Shown: positions 15,249 through 23,313 of the stretch, piece by piece
How the letters are laid out: every line of letters begins with the position of its first letter
Position numbering within the stretch: the stretch's first letter is position 1
Source of the DNA: TMP-24 sp046348855
GTDB taxonomy: Bacteria; Pseudomonadota; Alphaproteobacteria; Rhodobacterales; Rhodobacteraceae
Assembly: GCA_046348855.1 (NCBI GenBank)
Contig: JAXMDK010000011.1
Coordinates: forward strand, 62,001 to 126,000
Reading direction: 5' to 3'
DNA: 64,000 nucleotides
Notes under the pieces: generated by a model
The model's input: the letters and a program-made list of their open reading frames with translations, nothing else
Databases searched by the model: none
Told to the model about the DNA's origin: nothing
Translations under genes and position numbers: made by a program

Positions 15249-16027
15249 CCCTGATCGAGGCGCGGGGCCTGAGCGTCCGCCACGGCGAACGGCCCATCCT
15301 GGATGGCATCAGCCTTGCCATCCGCAAGGGTGAGATCGTCACCATCGTCGGGCCGAACGGGTCGGGCAAGTCGACGCTGGTGCGGGCGCTGATCGGGCTT
15401 GAGCCGGCAAGCGCTGGGCAGGTGGTGCGTGCACCGGGCTTGCGGATCGGCTATGTGCCGCAGCGGTTGAAGGTCGAGGCCGGCCTGCCGATGACGGTGC
15501 GCCGCTTCCTGTCGCTGCCGCACCGGGTCAGCGATGCGGCTGCGCGGACGGCGCTGGAGCGGGTCGGCGTGCCGGGGATCGAGGCGCAGCAGCTGTCGCG
15601 TCTGTCGGGCGGCCAGTTCCAGCGGGCGCTGGTCGCCCGCGCCCTGCTGTCGGCGCCGGATATCCTGATCCTCGACGAGCCGACGCAGGGCCTCGACCAG
15701 CCCGGCATTGCCGCCTTCTACCGGCTGCTGGAGGATCTGCGCCGTGAAACCGGGGTCGCGGTTCTTCTGGTCAGCCATGATCTTCTGGTGGTCATGAGCG
15801 CGTCCGACCGGGTGATCTGCCTGAACGGCCATGTCTGCTGCGAAGGCGCGCCGGAACATGTTTCGGCGGCGCCGGAATACCGCGCCATGTTCGGGGTCGA
15901 GGAAAGCGGGGTGCTGGCGCTTTACCGCCACCATCACGACCACGACCATGAACACACCCACGACCACGGCCACGACCACGCGCACGGCCACGGCGCGGTC
16001 CCTGCCGGGAGTCACACCCATGTATGA
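15245..16027 (+). CDS. znuC: Zinc ABC transporter ATPase
   Basis: A 260-residue ABC ATPase with Walker A GPNGSGKST (about 36-44), signature LSGGQFQRAL, Walker B ILILDEPTQGLDQ and the switch histidine in LLVSHDLLVV. It powers zinc import through ZnuB. The last 32 residues are remarkable: 14 are histidine, mostly alternating with Asp, Glu, Thr and Gly, a tail likely to bind zinc on the cytoplasmic side. The start overlaps zur (ATGA) and the stop overlaps znuB by eight bases. Confidence 0.95.
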   Translation: MTLIEARGLSVRHGERPILDGISLAIRKGEIVTIVGPNGSGKSTLVRALIGLEPASAGQVVRAPGLRIGYVPQRLKVEAGLPMTVRRFLSLPHRVSDAAARTALERVGVPGIEAQQLSRLSGGQFQRALVARALLSAPDILILDEPTQGLDQPGIAAFYRLLEDLRRETGVAVLLVSHDLLVVMSASDRVICLNGHVCCEGAPEHVSAAPEYRAMFGVEESGVLALYRHHHDHDHEHTHDHGHDHAHGHGAVPAGSHTHV

Positions 16028-16802
16028 CGCCTTTCTGATCCGGGCGCTGCTGGCCGGGCTGGGGCTGAGCCTCGCCACCGGGCCGCTCGGGTCGTTCGTG
16101 GTCTGGCGGCGGATGGCCTATTTCGGCGACGCCACGTCCCATGCCGCGATCCTCGGGGTGGCGCTGTCCTTCGCGTTTCATCTGCCGCTTTACGCCGGCA
16201 TCCTCGCCGTCGCCGTCGCGGTGGCGCTGATCGTCGCCGCGCTGTCGGGGCGCGGACATCAGAGCGACACCATCCTTGGCGTACTGGCTCATTCGGCGCT
16301 GGCTATCGGTCTGGTGGCGGTGTCCTTCCTGCCATCGGTGCGCGCCGACCTCTCCGCCTATCTTTTCGGCGACATCCTTGCCGTCGACTGGCGCGACGTC
16401 TGGCTGATCTGGGGGGGCAGCGCGGTGGTGCTGGCGCTGCTGGTCTGGCGATGGGACGGGCTCATCACCGCCACCGTGAACGAGGAACTGGCCCAGGCGT
16501 CCGGCGTCGATCCGGCGCGCGAACGGCTGGCGCTGACGCTGGCGCTGGCGCTGACCGTCGCCCTGTCGATCAAGATCGTCGGCGCGCTCCTGATCGCGGC
16601 CATGCTCATCATTCCGTCCGCCGCCGCGCGCGCCTTTGCCGCGACGCCAGAGCGGATGGCGGTGCTGGCCGCGCTGGCCGGGGCGCTGGCGACGGCGGGG
16701 GGCCTCTGGGGGTCGCTGACCTATGACACGCCGGCCGGGCCGAGCGTCGTGGTCGCGGCCTTCGGGCTTTTCCTTCTGTCCCTGCTGCGGCGGGCCCGCT
16801 GA
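16020..16802 (+). CDS. znuB: Zinc ABC transporter permease
   Basis: A 260-residue ABC-3 family permease, with about eight hydrophobic helices across the whole length and the conserved pattern GPLGSFVVWRRMAYFGDATSHAAILGV near the N-terminus and KIVGALLIAAMLIIPSAAAR later. It forms the membrane channel for ZnuAC. The ATG at 16020 lies inside the His-rich tail of znuC, so the two are translationally coupled. Confidence 0.95.
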   Translation: MYDAFLIRALLAGLGLSLATGPLGSFVVWRRMAYFGDATSHAAILGVALSFAFHLPLYAGILAVAVAVALIVAALSGRGHQSDTILGVLAHSALAIGLVAVSFLPSVRADLSAYLFGDILAVDWRDVWLIWGGSAVVLALLVWRWDGLITATVNEELAQASGVDPARERLALTLALALTVALSIKIVGALLIAAMLIIPSAAARAFAATPERMAVLAALAGALATAGGLWGSLTYDTPAGPSVVVAAFGLFLLSLLRRAR

Positions 16803-16877
16803 CGGCCGGCGCAGGCCCTGGGCCTTTGCTTTCCGCTGCGCGCCGGTCTAACAATTTGCGGCCAGCGGAGCGCAAAG

Positions 16878-18389
16878 ATGACCAACCACCTGTATGACGC
16901 CCTTTTCGCCCCGCACGAGGGCAGCGACCGGACCTTCCTGATCCTGCCCGACGGCAGCCGGATGAGCTATGGGGACTTCCTGCACCTTGCGGCGCGCTAT
17001 GCGCATGCGCTGGTCGCCGCCGGGCTGAAGCCGGGCGACCGGGTGGCGTTGCAGCTGGAAAAAAGCCCGCACATGCTGGCGGTTATCGCCGCGGCGATCC
17101 AGGCGGGAATCGTCTTTCTGCCGCTCAACACCGCCTATACCCCGGCCGAGGTCAGCTATTTCGTGACCAACGCCGGAGCGAAGCTTCTGCTGTGCGATCC
17201 GGCCTTTGCCGGGGGTCTTGCCCCGGTCGCGCATGCGGCGGGGACCGACCTGCGCGAGCTTGACGCACATGGCGGCGGCAGCTTCGCCGCCCTTGCCGCA
17301 GGCCAACCCGACCGCTTCGCCACGCAGCCCTGCGCCCCTTCCGATCTGGCGGCGCTGCTTTACACGTCGGGCACCACCGGGCGGTCGAAGGGGGCGATGC
17401 TCAGCCACGACAACCTCCTGTCCAACGCCCGCACCCTGACAACGGCCTGGCGTTTCACCGAAAGCGATGTGCTGCTGCACGCCTTGCCGATCTTTCACAC
17501 CCACGGCCTGTTCGTGGCCACCAACATCGCGCTTCTGTCGGGCGCGGCGCTTATCTTCCTGCCGAAGTTCGATCTCGAGACCGTCCTGCGCCTTCTGCCG
17601 CAGGCGACAGCGATGATGGGGGTGCCGACCTTCTACACCCGGCTTCTGGGCGATGCACGGCTGGACCGCGGCCTTGTCGGCCACATCCGCCTGTTCGTCT
17701 CGGGCTCGGCGCCGCTTCTGGCCGAGACGCACCGAGAATGGCAGGCCCGCACCGGGCAGGTCATCCTTGAACGCTACGGGATGACCGAAACCAACATGAA
17801 CACCTCAAATCCCTATGACGGCGACCGCCGCGCCGGCACGGTGGGCCTGCCCTTGCCGGGCATCGAGGTCAGGGTCTGCGGGCCGGACGGGCGCGAACTG
17901 CCGCGCGGCGACGTCGGCGTGATCGAGGTGCGCGGGCCGAACGTCTTTCAGGGCTATTGGCAGATGCCGGAAAAGACCCGCGAGGAGTTGCGTGACGACG
18001 GGTTCTTCATTACCGGCGACTTGGCGGTGATGGGTGCGGACGGCTACGTGACGATTGTTGGACGCGCCAAGGATCTGGTGATTTCGGGCGGGTTCAATGT
18101 TTACCCGAAAGAGGTCGAGGAGGCGCTGGATGCCTTGCCGGGCGTCGTCGAAAGCGCAGTGATCGGTGTGCCGCACCCAGACTTCGGCGAGGCGGTGGTG
18201 GCGGTGGTGGTCGCCAAGGCCGGCGCGCCGACGGACGCGGCGGCGTTGGGCAGGGCGTTGGCGCGTGATCTGGCCAAGTTCAAGCAGCCCAAGCACATCG
18301 CCTTCCTGCCAGACCTGCCAAGGAACACGATGGGCAAGGTCCAGAAGAACCTGCTCCGCGACCGTTTCAAGGACCTGTTCGCGCGTTGA
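16878..18389 (+). CDS. matB: Malonyl-CoA synthetase (malonate-CoA ligase)
   Basis: An ANL-superfamily acyl-CoA synthetase of 503 residues. The AMP-binding loop YTSGTTGRSKGAMLSH, the motif ERYGMTETNMNTSNPYDGDR, the hinge GRAKDLVISGGFNVYPKE and the catalytic lysine in RNTMGKVQKN all match MatB as I recall it, including the unusual TNMNTSNPYDG block that is close to specific for malonate ligases. It makes malonyl-CoA from malonate and ATP. No malonyl-CoA decarboxylase or malonate carrier is beside it. Its 3' end overlaps the convergent MocR gene by 23 bases. Confidence 0.92.
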   Translation: MTNHLYDALFAPHEGSDRTFLILPDGSRMSYGDFLHLAARYAHALVAAGLKPGDRVALQLEKSPHMLAVIAAAIQAGIVFLPLNTAYTPAEVSYFVTNAGAKLLLCDPAFAGGLAPVAHAAGTDLRELDAHGGGSFAALAAGQPDRFATQPCAPSDLAALLYTSGTTGRSKGAMLSHDNLLSNARTLTTAWRFTESDVLLHALPIFHTHGLFVATNIALLSGAALIFLPKFDLETVLRLLPQATAMMGVPTFYTRLLGDARLDRGLVGHIRLFVSGSAPLLAETHREWQARTGQVILERYGMTETNMNTSNPYDGDRRAGTVGLPLPGIEVRVCGPDGRELPRGDVGVIEVRGPNVFQGYWQMPEKTREELRDDGFFITGDLAVMGADGYVTIVGRAKDLVISGGFNVYPKEVEEALDALPGVVESAVIGVPHPDFGEAVVAVVVAKAGAPTDAAALGRALARDLAKFKQPKHIAFLPDLPRNTMGKVQKNLLRDRFKDLFAR

Positions 18390-19785
18390 GCACCTGACCC
18401 AGCACCGCGCAGAAATCGTCGATCCGGCCGGGCGTGGCGTCGGCAAAGCCGCCGACCAGCCCGAAGCGCGGCGGCCCGAGGCAAAAGCCCGAAAGCGGCT
18501 GGCAACCGAACCCGGCGCGGCGCAGGGCGGCCAGCGCCGGTGCTTCGGCCGCTTCGGGCAGGGAGATCGTCAGCTGCACCCCACCCGAAGGATCCTGCAA
18601 CTCGATCCCCGGCAGGCGGCGCAGCGCGGCGGCGAAGGCCCGGCCACGGTCGCCATAGGTGCGGGCGATCCGGTGCAGATGGGCGCGATAGCCGCCTTGA
18701 TCCATGAAATCGGCCAGGGCCGCCTGCGCATGGTGGTTGGCCGCCAGCCCCAGGTTGCGCTGCGCCGCCCTCAGCCCCTCGGCAAGGTGCGGGGGCGCGA
18801 CGATCCAGCCCAGCCGCAGCGCCGGTGCCAGCGCCTTGGCCACCGTGCCGATGGTGACGACCCGTTCGGGCGCCCGGCCCTGAAGCGCGGCAATCTCGCG
18901 CCCGTGCCAGAGGAATTCGCTGTCATAGTCATCCTCGATCAGCACCGCCTCGTGCTGGCGGGCATAGGCGAGGATCGCTTCGCGTCGGGCCAGCGACAGG
19001 CGATGGCCCAGCGGATACTGGTTGGCGGGGGTCAGGTAGACCAACCGGGCAGGGGGCGCGTTGCGGCAGTCCGCGCCCTCGCCATCGACGGGGATCGGCA
19101 GGCTGACCAGCCCCGCGCCGGAAAAGGCCGCCTTCGCGCCGCCATAGCCGGGGTCCTCGACCAGGACGGGATCGCCCGGCCCGGCGAGCGTCAGCGCCAG
19201 CAGTGCCAGCGCCGCCTGGCTGCCGGCGGTGACGAGGATCTGGTCGGGGCGCAGGTCCATGCCCCGGTCGGCGGCAAGCCGGCGGGCCAGCACTTCGCGC
19301 AGGCGGGGCAGGCCGGCGTAGTGGTCGTAGGCCAGGTCGGCGGGCCGGATGTTGCGGGCGGTCCGGCGCAGGGTCATCGCCCAGGCGTCACGCGGAAACA
19401 GCGCCATGTCCGGCTGCCCCGGCGCCATCCGGCCATGATTGGTCCGCGCGTCGGCGCCCCAGACCAGTCCGCGCGCATGGAGGCCGGGCAGGCCGGTGCT
19501 GTTGGCGGTCGGCGGCGGCGGCGCGCCGGAGCCGACCGGCAGGATGCGCGGCGCCTGGCAGGGGGCGATCGCTACCGCCCCCTCGGCGCGCAGCAGATCG
19601 TAGGCGGCATTGACCGTGTTGCGCGACAGGCCAAGCGCCGCCGCCGTCACCCGTGACGACGGCAGCGACCCCTGCGCCCGCCCGGCCAGGATCGCGGCCA
19701 GCAGGTCGCGGTAAAGCTGTACAGCCAGCGGCTCGGGCCGGGCGCGGTTCAGGTCGATCAGGCTGGTCAGGCGGGCTGGTTCCAT
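18367..19785 (-). CDS. MocR/PdxR-family transcriptional regulator
   Basis: A 472-residue fusion of a GntR winged-helix domain (residues about 12-80, LAVQLYRDLLAAI, then LPSSRVTAAALGLSRNTVNAAYD) with a fold-type I aminotransferase-like domain. The PLP lysine is in GTVAKALAPALRLGW. MocR proteins sense PLP or amino compounds; the closest described are PdxR-type regulators of vitamin B6 synthesis. It is divergent from an FMN split-barrel protein related to pyridoxamine phosphate oxidases, a natural target. The ATG at 19785 follows the sequence GATGAATTC, with no strong ribosome binding site. Confidence 0.88.
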   Translation of the reverse strand: MEPARLTSLIDLNRARPEPLAVQLYRDLLAAILAGRAQGSLPSSRVTAAALGLSRNTVNAAYDLLRAEGAVAIAPCQAPRILPVGSGAPPPPTANSTGLPGLHARGLVWGADARTNHGRMAPGQPDMALFPRDAWAMTLRRTARNIRPADLAYDHYAGLPRLREVLARRLAADRGMDLRPDQILVTAGSQAALALLALTLAGPGDPVLVEDPGYGGAKAAFSGAGLVSLPIPVDGEGADCRNAPPARLVYLTPANQYPLGHRLSLARREAILAYARQHEAVLIEDDYDSEFLWHGREIAALQGRAPERVVTIGTVAKALAPALRLGWIVAPPHLAEGLRAAQRNLGLAANHHAQAALADFMDQGGYRAHLHRIARTYGDRGRAFAAALRRLPGIELQDPSGGVQLTISLPEAAEAPALAALRRAGFGCQPLSGFCLGPPRFGLVGGFADATPGRIDDFCAVLGQVLNARTGP

Positions 19786-19819
19786 GAATTCATCGGAAAC
19801 TGGAGCTTTCCTGGAACCA
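19777..19819. promoter_or_regulatory. Candidate MocR operator
   Basis: The 8-base word TGGTTCCA at 19777-19784 is repeated as its exact inverse, TGGAACCA, at 19812-19819. The left arm covers the start of the MocR gene, and the right arm is 41 bases before the FMN-protein start, so one bound dimer could repress both genes. A further GGAAA/TTTCC pair lies inside. No experimental support; the arms and spacing are what the sequence shows. Confidence 0.5.
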
Positions 19820-19860
19820 TATGCCGCGCTAGGCACGGCCACAAGACCAAGGAGGACCAG

Positions 19861-20511
19861 ATGAACGACCAGCCGGCCTATGCCAAGATCCGCTATGCCA
19901 AGCGCAAGGTTGAAGAAGAGACGATCGCCCATGCGATCCTCGACCAGGGGCTGGTGGCCCATGTCGGCTTCATCGCCGACGGGCGGCCGATGGTGATCCC
20001 GATGGCCTATGCCCGCGACGGCAACCGGCTGTACATTCACGGCGCGTCAAAGACCCGCGTCGTCGCCAGGACCGGCGGCCTGCCGATGTGCCTGACGGTG
20101 ACCCATCTCGACGGGATGGTGGTGGCGCGGTCGGGCTTCAATCATTCGGTCAACTATCGGTCCTGCGTCGTCCACGGCACGGCGCGGTGGGTCGAGGATG
20201 AGGCCGAATTCGACCGGGCGCTTCAGTTCGTCACCGAACACCTGCTTCCCGGCCGCTATGCCGAAATCCGCCCGCCGAGACCGCAAGAGGAAAAGGCGAC
20301 CGGCGTCATGGCGCTGGATATCGAGGTGATGACGGTCAAGGTGCGCAGCGGACCGCCCGTCGACGAACCCGAGGACCTTGCGCTTGACCTGTGGAGCGGC
20401 GTCCTGCCGATCACCACCTGCCTGGGCCGGGGCGTCCCCGATGGCCATACGCCGGCCAGCAAGGCCGAACCGCCAAGCCTCGGCGCGGCCCGGCGGAAGT
20501 TCTCGGCCTGA
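19861..20511 (+). CDS. Pyridoxamine 5'-phosphate oxidase-like FMN split-barrel protein
   Basis: A 216-residue protein of the flavin-nucleotide-binding / Pyr_redox-like split-barrel family (COG3467). The N-terminal part has HVGFIADGRPMVIPMAYARDGNRLYIHGA, typical of the FMN-binding barrel, and SVNYRSCVVHGTARWVED further on. Relatives bind FMN or haem; activity here is unknown. AAGGAGGA sits immediately upstream of the ATG. It is divergent from a PLP-binding MocR regulator, which suggests a link with B6 metabolism. Confidence 0.85.
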   Translation: MNDQPAYAKIRYAKRKVEEETIAHAILDQGLVAHVGFIADGRPMVIPMAYARDGNRLYIHGASKTRVVARTGGLPMCLTVTHLDGMVVARSGFNHSVNYRSCVVHGTARWVEDEAEFDRALQFVTEHLLPGRYAEIRPPRPQEEKATGVMALDIEVMTVKVRSGPPVDEPEDLALDLWSGVLPITTCLGRGVPDGHTPASKAEPPSLGAARRKFSA

Positions 20512-20543
20512 CCCGCGGTCTTTCGGGCGCCGGCCGCGTGGTT

Positions 20544-21848
20544 TCAGCGACCGACGCCCGAATAGGCCTCGAACCCGGCCTTTTTCGCATCGGCGGGCGA
20601 ATAGACGTTGCGCAGGTCGGCCATGCGGGCATGGGTCATGGTCTGGGCCAGCCGCTTCAGGTCCAGCGCCCGGAACTCGTTCCATTCGGTCAGGATCACC
20701 ACCACGTCCGCGCCCTTGGCCGCCGCATAGGCGTCGTCCATCCAGTCGACGCCGGGCAGGAGGTGCCGCCCTTCGCGCTGGCCCTGCGGATCGACGGCGC
20801 GCACGGTGGCCCCGCCACCGACCAGCGCCGGAACGATGGTGAGGCTTGGTGCGTCGCGCATGTCGTCGGTGTTGGGCTTGAAGGTCACGCCCAGCACCGC
20901 CACCGTCTTGCCATTCACCGACCCGTCGCACAGGTCGAGGATCTTCGTCACCATCCGGCGCTTGATCTCTTCGTTGACCTTGATGACCGTCTCGACGATC
21001 TGCATGGGCGCCGCATATTCCTGCGCCGTCCGCGCCAGGGCCTGCGTGTCCTTGGGAAAGCACGACCCGCCGTAGCCCGGACCCGCATGCAGGAACTTGT
21101 TGCCGATCCGCCCGTCAAGCCCGATGCCGCGCGACACCTGCTTCACGTCGGCGCCGACCTTTTCGCAGAGCGTGGCGATTTCATTGATGAAGGTGATCTT
21201 CGTCGCCAGAAAAGCGTTGGCGGCGTATTTGATCATCTCGGCGGTTTCCAGATCGGTGTACAGGATCGGGAAATCGCGCAGGAACAGCGGGCGGTAAACC
21301 TCGCCCATCACACCCTTGGCACGGTCGGAGGTGACGCCCACCACCACGCGGTCGGGGCGCATGAAATCGTCGATCGCCGCGCCTTCGCGCAGGAATTCGG
21401 GGTTCGATGCCACGTCGAAGTCGGCCTGCGGCGCCACCTTGCGGATCGCCTCGGCCACGGCGCGGTTGGTTCCGACCGGGACCGTCGACTTGGTGACGAT
21501 CACCGCATAGCCCTTCAGCGCCGCACCGATCTCCTCGGCGGCGGCCATCACATAGGTCAGGTCGGCGTGACCGTCGCCGCGCCGGGTCGGGGTACCGACG
21601 GCGATGAACACGGCATCCGCCCCTTCGACGGCCTGCGCCAGATCGCCGGTGAACGAAAGCCGCCCGGCCGCCACGTTCTTTGCCATCAGCGCATCGAGGC
21701 CCGGCTCATAGATCGGCACGTCGCCGTTCTTCAGCATCTCGACCTTGCGCGGATCCTTGTCCACGCACACGACCTGATGGCCGAAATCGGAAAAACAGAC
21801 GCCCGACACCAGCCCGACATAGCCCGTGCCGATCATTGCGATCTTCAT
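20544..21848 (-). CDS. ugd: UDP-glucose 6-dehydrogenase
   Basis: A 434-residue NAD-dependent enzyme that oxidises UDP-glucose to UDP-glucuronate for exopolysaccharide or envelope glycans. The Rossmann motif GTGYVGLVSG is at residues 7-16, and the catalytic cysteine lies in GPGYGGSCFPKDTQAL, near residue 260. The C-terminal UDP-binding domain with LGVTFKPNTDDMRDAPS is complete. I start it at ATG 21848; an open frame upstream lacks homology. A TTGACA box at 21907-21902 is a possible -35 element but the -10 is weak. Confidence 0.96.
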   Translation of the reverse strand: MKIAMIGTGYVGLVSGVCFSDFGHQVVCVDKDPRKVEMLKNGDVPIYEPGLDALMAKNVAAGRLSFTGDLAQAVEGADAVFIAVGTPTRRGDGHADLTYVMAAAEEIGAALKGYAVIVTKSTVPVGTNRAVAEAIRKVAPQADFDVASNPEFLREGAAIDDFMRPDRVVVGVTSDRAKGVMGEVYRPLFLRDFPILYTDLETAEMIKYAANAFLATKITFINEIATLCEKVGADVKQVSRGIGLDGRIGNKFLHAGPGYGGSCFPKDTQALARTAQEYAAPMQIVETVIKVNEEIKRRMVTKILDLCDGSVNGKTVAVLGVTFKPNTDDMRDAPSLTIVPALVGGGATVRAVDPQGQREGRHLLPGVDWMDDAYAAAKGADVVVILTEWNEFRALDLKRLAQTMTHARMADLRNVYSPADAKKAGFEAYSGVGR

Positions 21849-21992
21849 GAAGGAACCTCGTACAACCTGTGGCCTCCGACATGCGGCGAAGGTAGGCCGG
21901 CTGTCAACGTCCCGGACGGCGGTCGCGGCAGCCCGGCCGGTTTTGTTCAGGATTGCGCGACAGTTGCGCAACCTTTCGCCGTTCGATGCGGG

Positions 21993-23228
21993 CTAGAACC
22001 GTCCGGGTCGGAGCGCCGCGAGGCGCTGGTCCACGTCGCCTCCGGCCACCAGCCCGGCGACCAGCGCCGCCGTTGCCGGCGCGAGTGTCAGGCCGATGTG
22101 GCCGTGGCCGAAGGCATGGATGACCTCGGGGCCGGCCTGCGACAGGCCGATGACCGGCAGGCTGTCGGGCATCGACGGGCGGAAGCCCATCCACGAACGG
22201 TCGGGTGCCGGCAGGTCGGGAAAGATGGCGCGGGCGCCATCCTCAAGCCGCGCCAGCCGGTGCCGCGACGGCGGCGCGGCCAGCCCGCCCAGTTCGACCG
22301 TGCCCGCCACCCGCAGCCGGCCGGACATCGGGCACAGATAGATGCCCCGCGCCGTCGGGCAGACCGGGCGGCCAAGGCGCGGTGCGTCCATGTCCCATTC
22401 GAGATGATAGCCGCGCTCGGTATCGAGCGGCACCCGGTCGCCGGCCTGGCGCGCCAGGTCGCGGCTGTGCGCGCCGGCGGCCAGGATCACGCGCGCGGCC
22501 CTGACCGACAGCCCGTCACCCGACAGAAGGACATGGCCTTGCTGCCGGGTCAGCGACCGGACCCGCGCCCGGCGGACGACCGCGCCCTGCCGCAGCGCCG
22601 CCGCGGCCAGCAGACCGACCATGCCGCCAGGATCGGTCATGAAGCGCGCGCCGGGGAACCAGGCGCCGCCGCCGCCGCTGACCGGCAGGGCGGGTTCCAG
22701 CGCGGACAGTTCGTTGGCCGACAGCATCTCGACCTTCACGCCCAGATCGCGGCGAAAGGCGATGTCGGCCCCGGCGGCACGCCGCGCCGCGTCGGTCTGA
22801 TACCAGTAAAGGCAGCCGCGATCCTGCAAGAGCGCCGCCCCGCCGATCTCGACCGCGAGGTCGCGCCAGCGGTCGGAAGCGTCCGCCAGCAAGCCGGCCA
22901 GCACCAGGGCATTGCGCCGCGCCGCGCCCGGAAGCGACTGGCGGGCAAAGCGCATGAGCCAGGGCGCCAGCGCCGGCAGGGCGGCGCGGCGGACCGACAG
23001 GGGCGAATTGCGGTCAAAGAGCAGCGACGGCAGGTTTTTCAGGACATCGGGCGTGCCGACCGGCTGGACGGCATAATCCGCCACGGTGCCGGCATTGCCG
23101 TAGGACGCGCCCGATCCCGGTTCCTCCGGGTCGATCAGCAGAACCTCGCGGCCCTCGCCGGCAAGGCGATGGGCAATGGCCAGGCCGATGACACCCGCGC
23201 CGATGACCGCGATCTCGACCGTCTCCAT
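21993..23228 (-). CDS. DadA-like FAD-dependent oxidoreductase
   Basis: A 411-residue member of the D-amino-acid dehydrogenase / DAO family. The FAD loop GAGVIGLAIAHRLAGEGREV is at residues 10-29, followed by GSGASYGNAG. The C-terminal end has MGFRPSMPDSLPVIG and HAFGHGHIGLTLAP, typical of DadA small subunits and related gamma-glutamylamine oxidases such as PuuB. Substrate unknown; it may act on an amino acid released by the neighbouring pathway. A GC hairpin with a TATTTG tail separates it from the upstream Fe-alcohol dehydrogenase gene by 85 bases, so it may be transcribed partly alone. Confidence 0.87.
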   Translation of the reverse strand: METVEIAVIGAGVIGLAIAHRLAGEGREVLLIDPEEPGSGASYGNAGTVADYAVQPVGTPDVLKNLPSLLFDRNSPLSVRRAALPALAPWLMRFARQSLPGAARRNALVLAGLLADASDRWRDLAVEIGGAALLQDRGCLYWYQTDAARRAAGADIAFRRDLGVKVEMLSANELSALEPALPVSGGGGAWFPGARFMTDPGGMVGLLAAAALRQGAVVRRARVRSLTRQQGHVLLSGDGLSVRAARVILAAGAHSRDLARQAGDRVPLDTERGYHLEWDMDAPRLGRPVCPTARGIYLCPMSGRLRVAGTVELGGLAAPPSRHRLARLEDGARAIFPDLPAPDRSWMGFRPSMPDSLPVIGLSQAGPEVIHAFGHGHIGLTLAPATAALVAGLVAGGDVDQRLAALRPGRF

Positions 23229-23268
23229 CAGGCTCCTCCTGCGCGAAAAGGGCAGACCCAGGTCCGCC

Positions 23269-23306
23269 CCTTTCCTTTGGCAAATATTCCGGGGCAGCGC
23301 CCCCGG
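23269..23306 (-). terminator. GC hairpin with TATTTG tail after the Fe-ADH gene
   Basis: On the minus strand, eight bases after the alcohol dehydrogenase stop, CCGGGG and CCCCGG arms (23289-23306) form a hairpin, followed by AATATTTGCCAAAGGAAA. The same layout, a GC hairpin then TATTTG and a run of A/G, occurs at 61593-61645. It looks like a dispersed family of terminator elements. Confidence 0.55.
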
Positions 23307-23313
23307 CCGCGTC

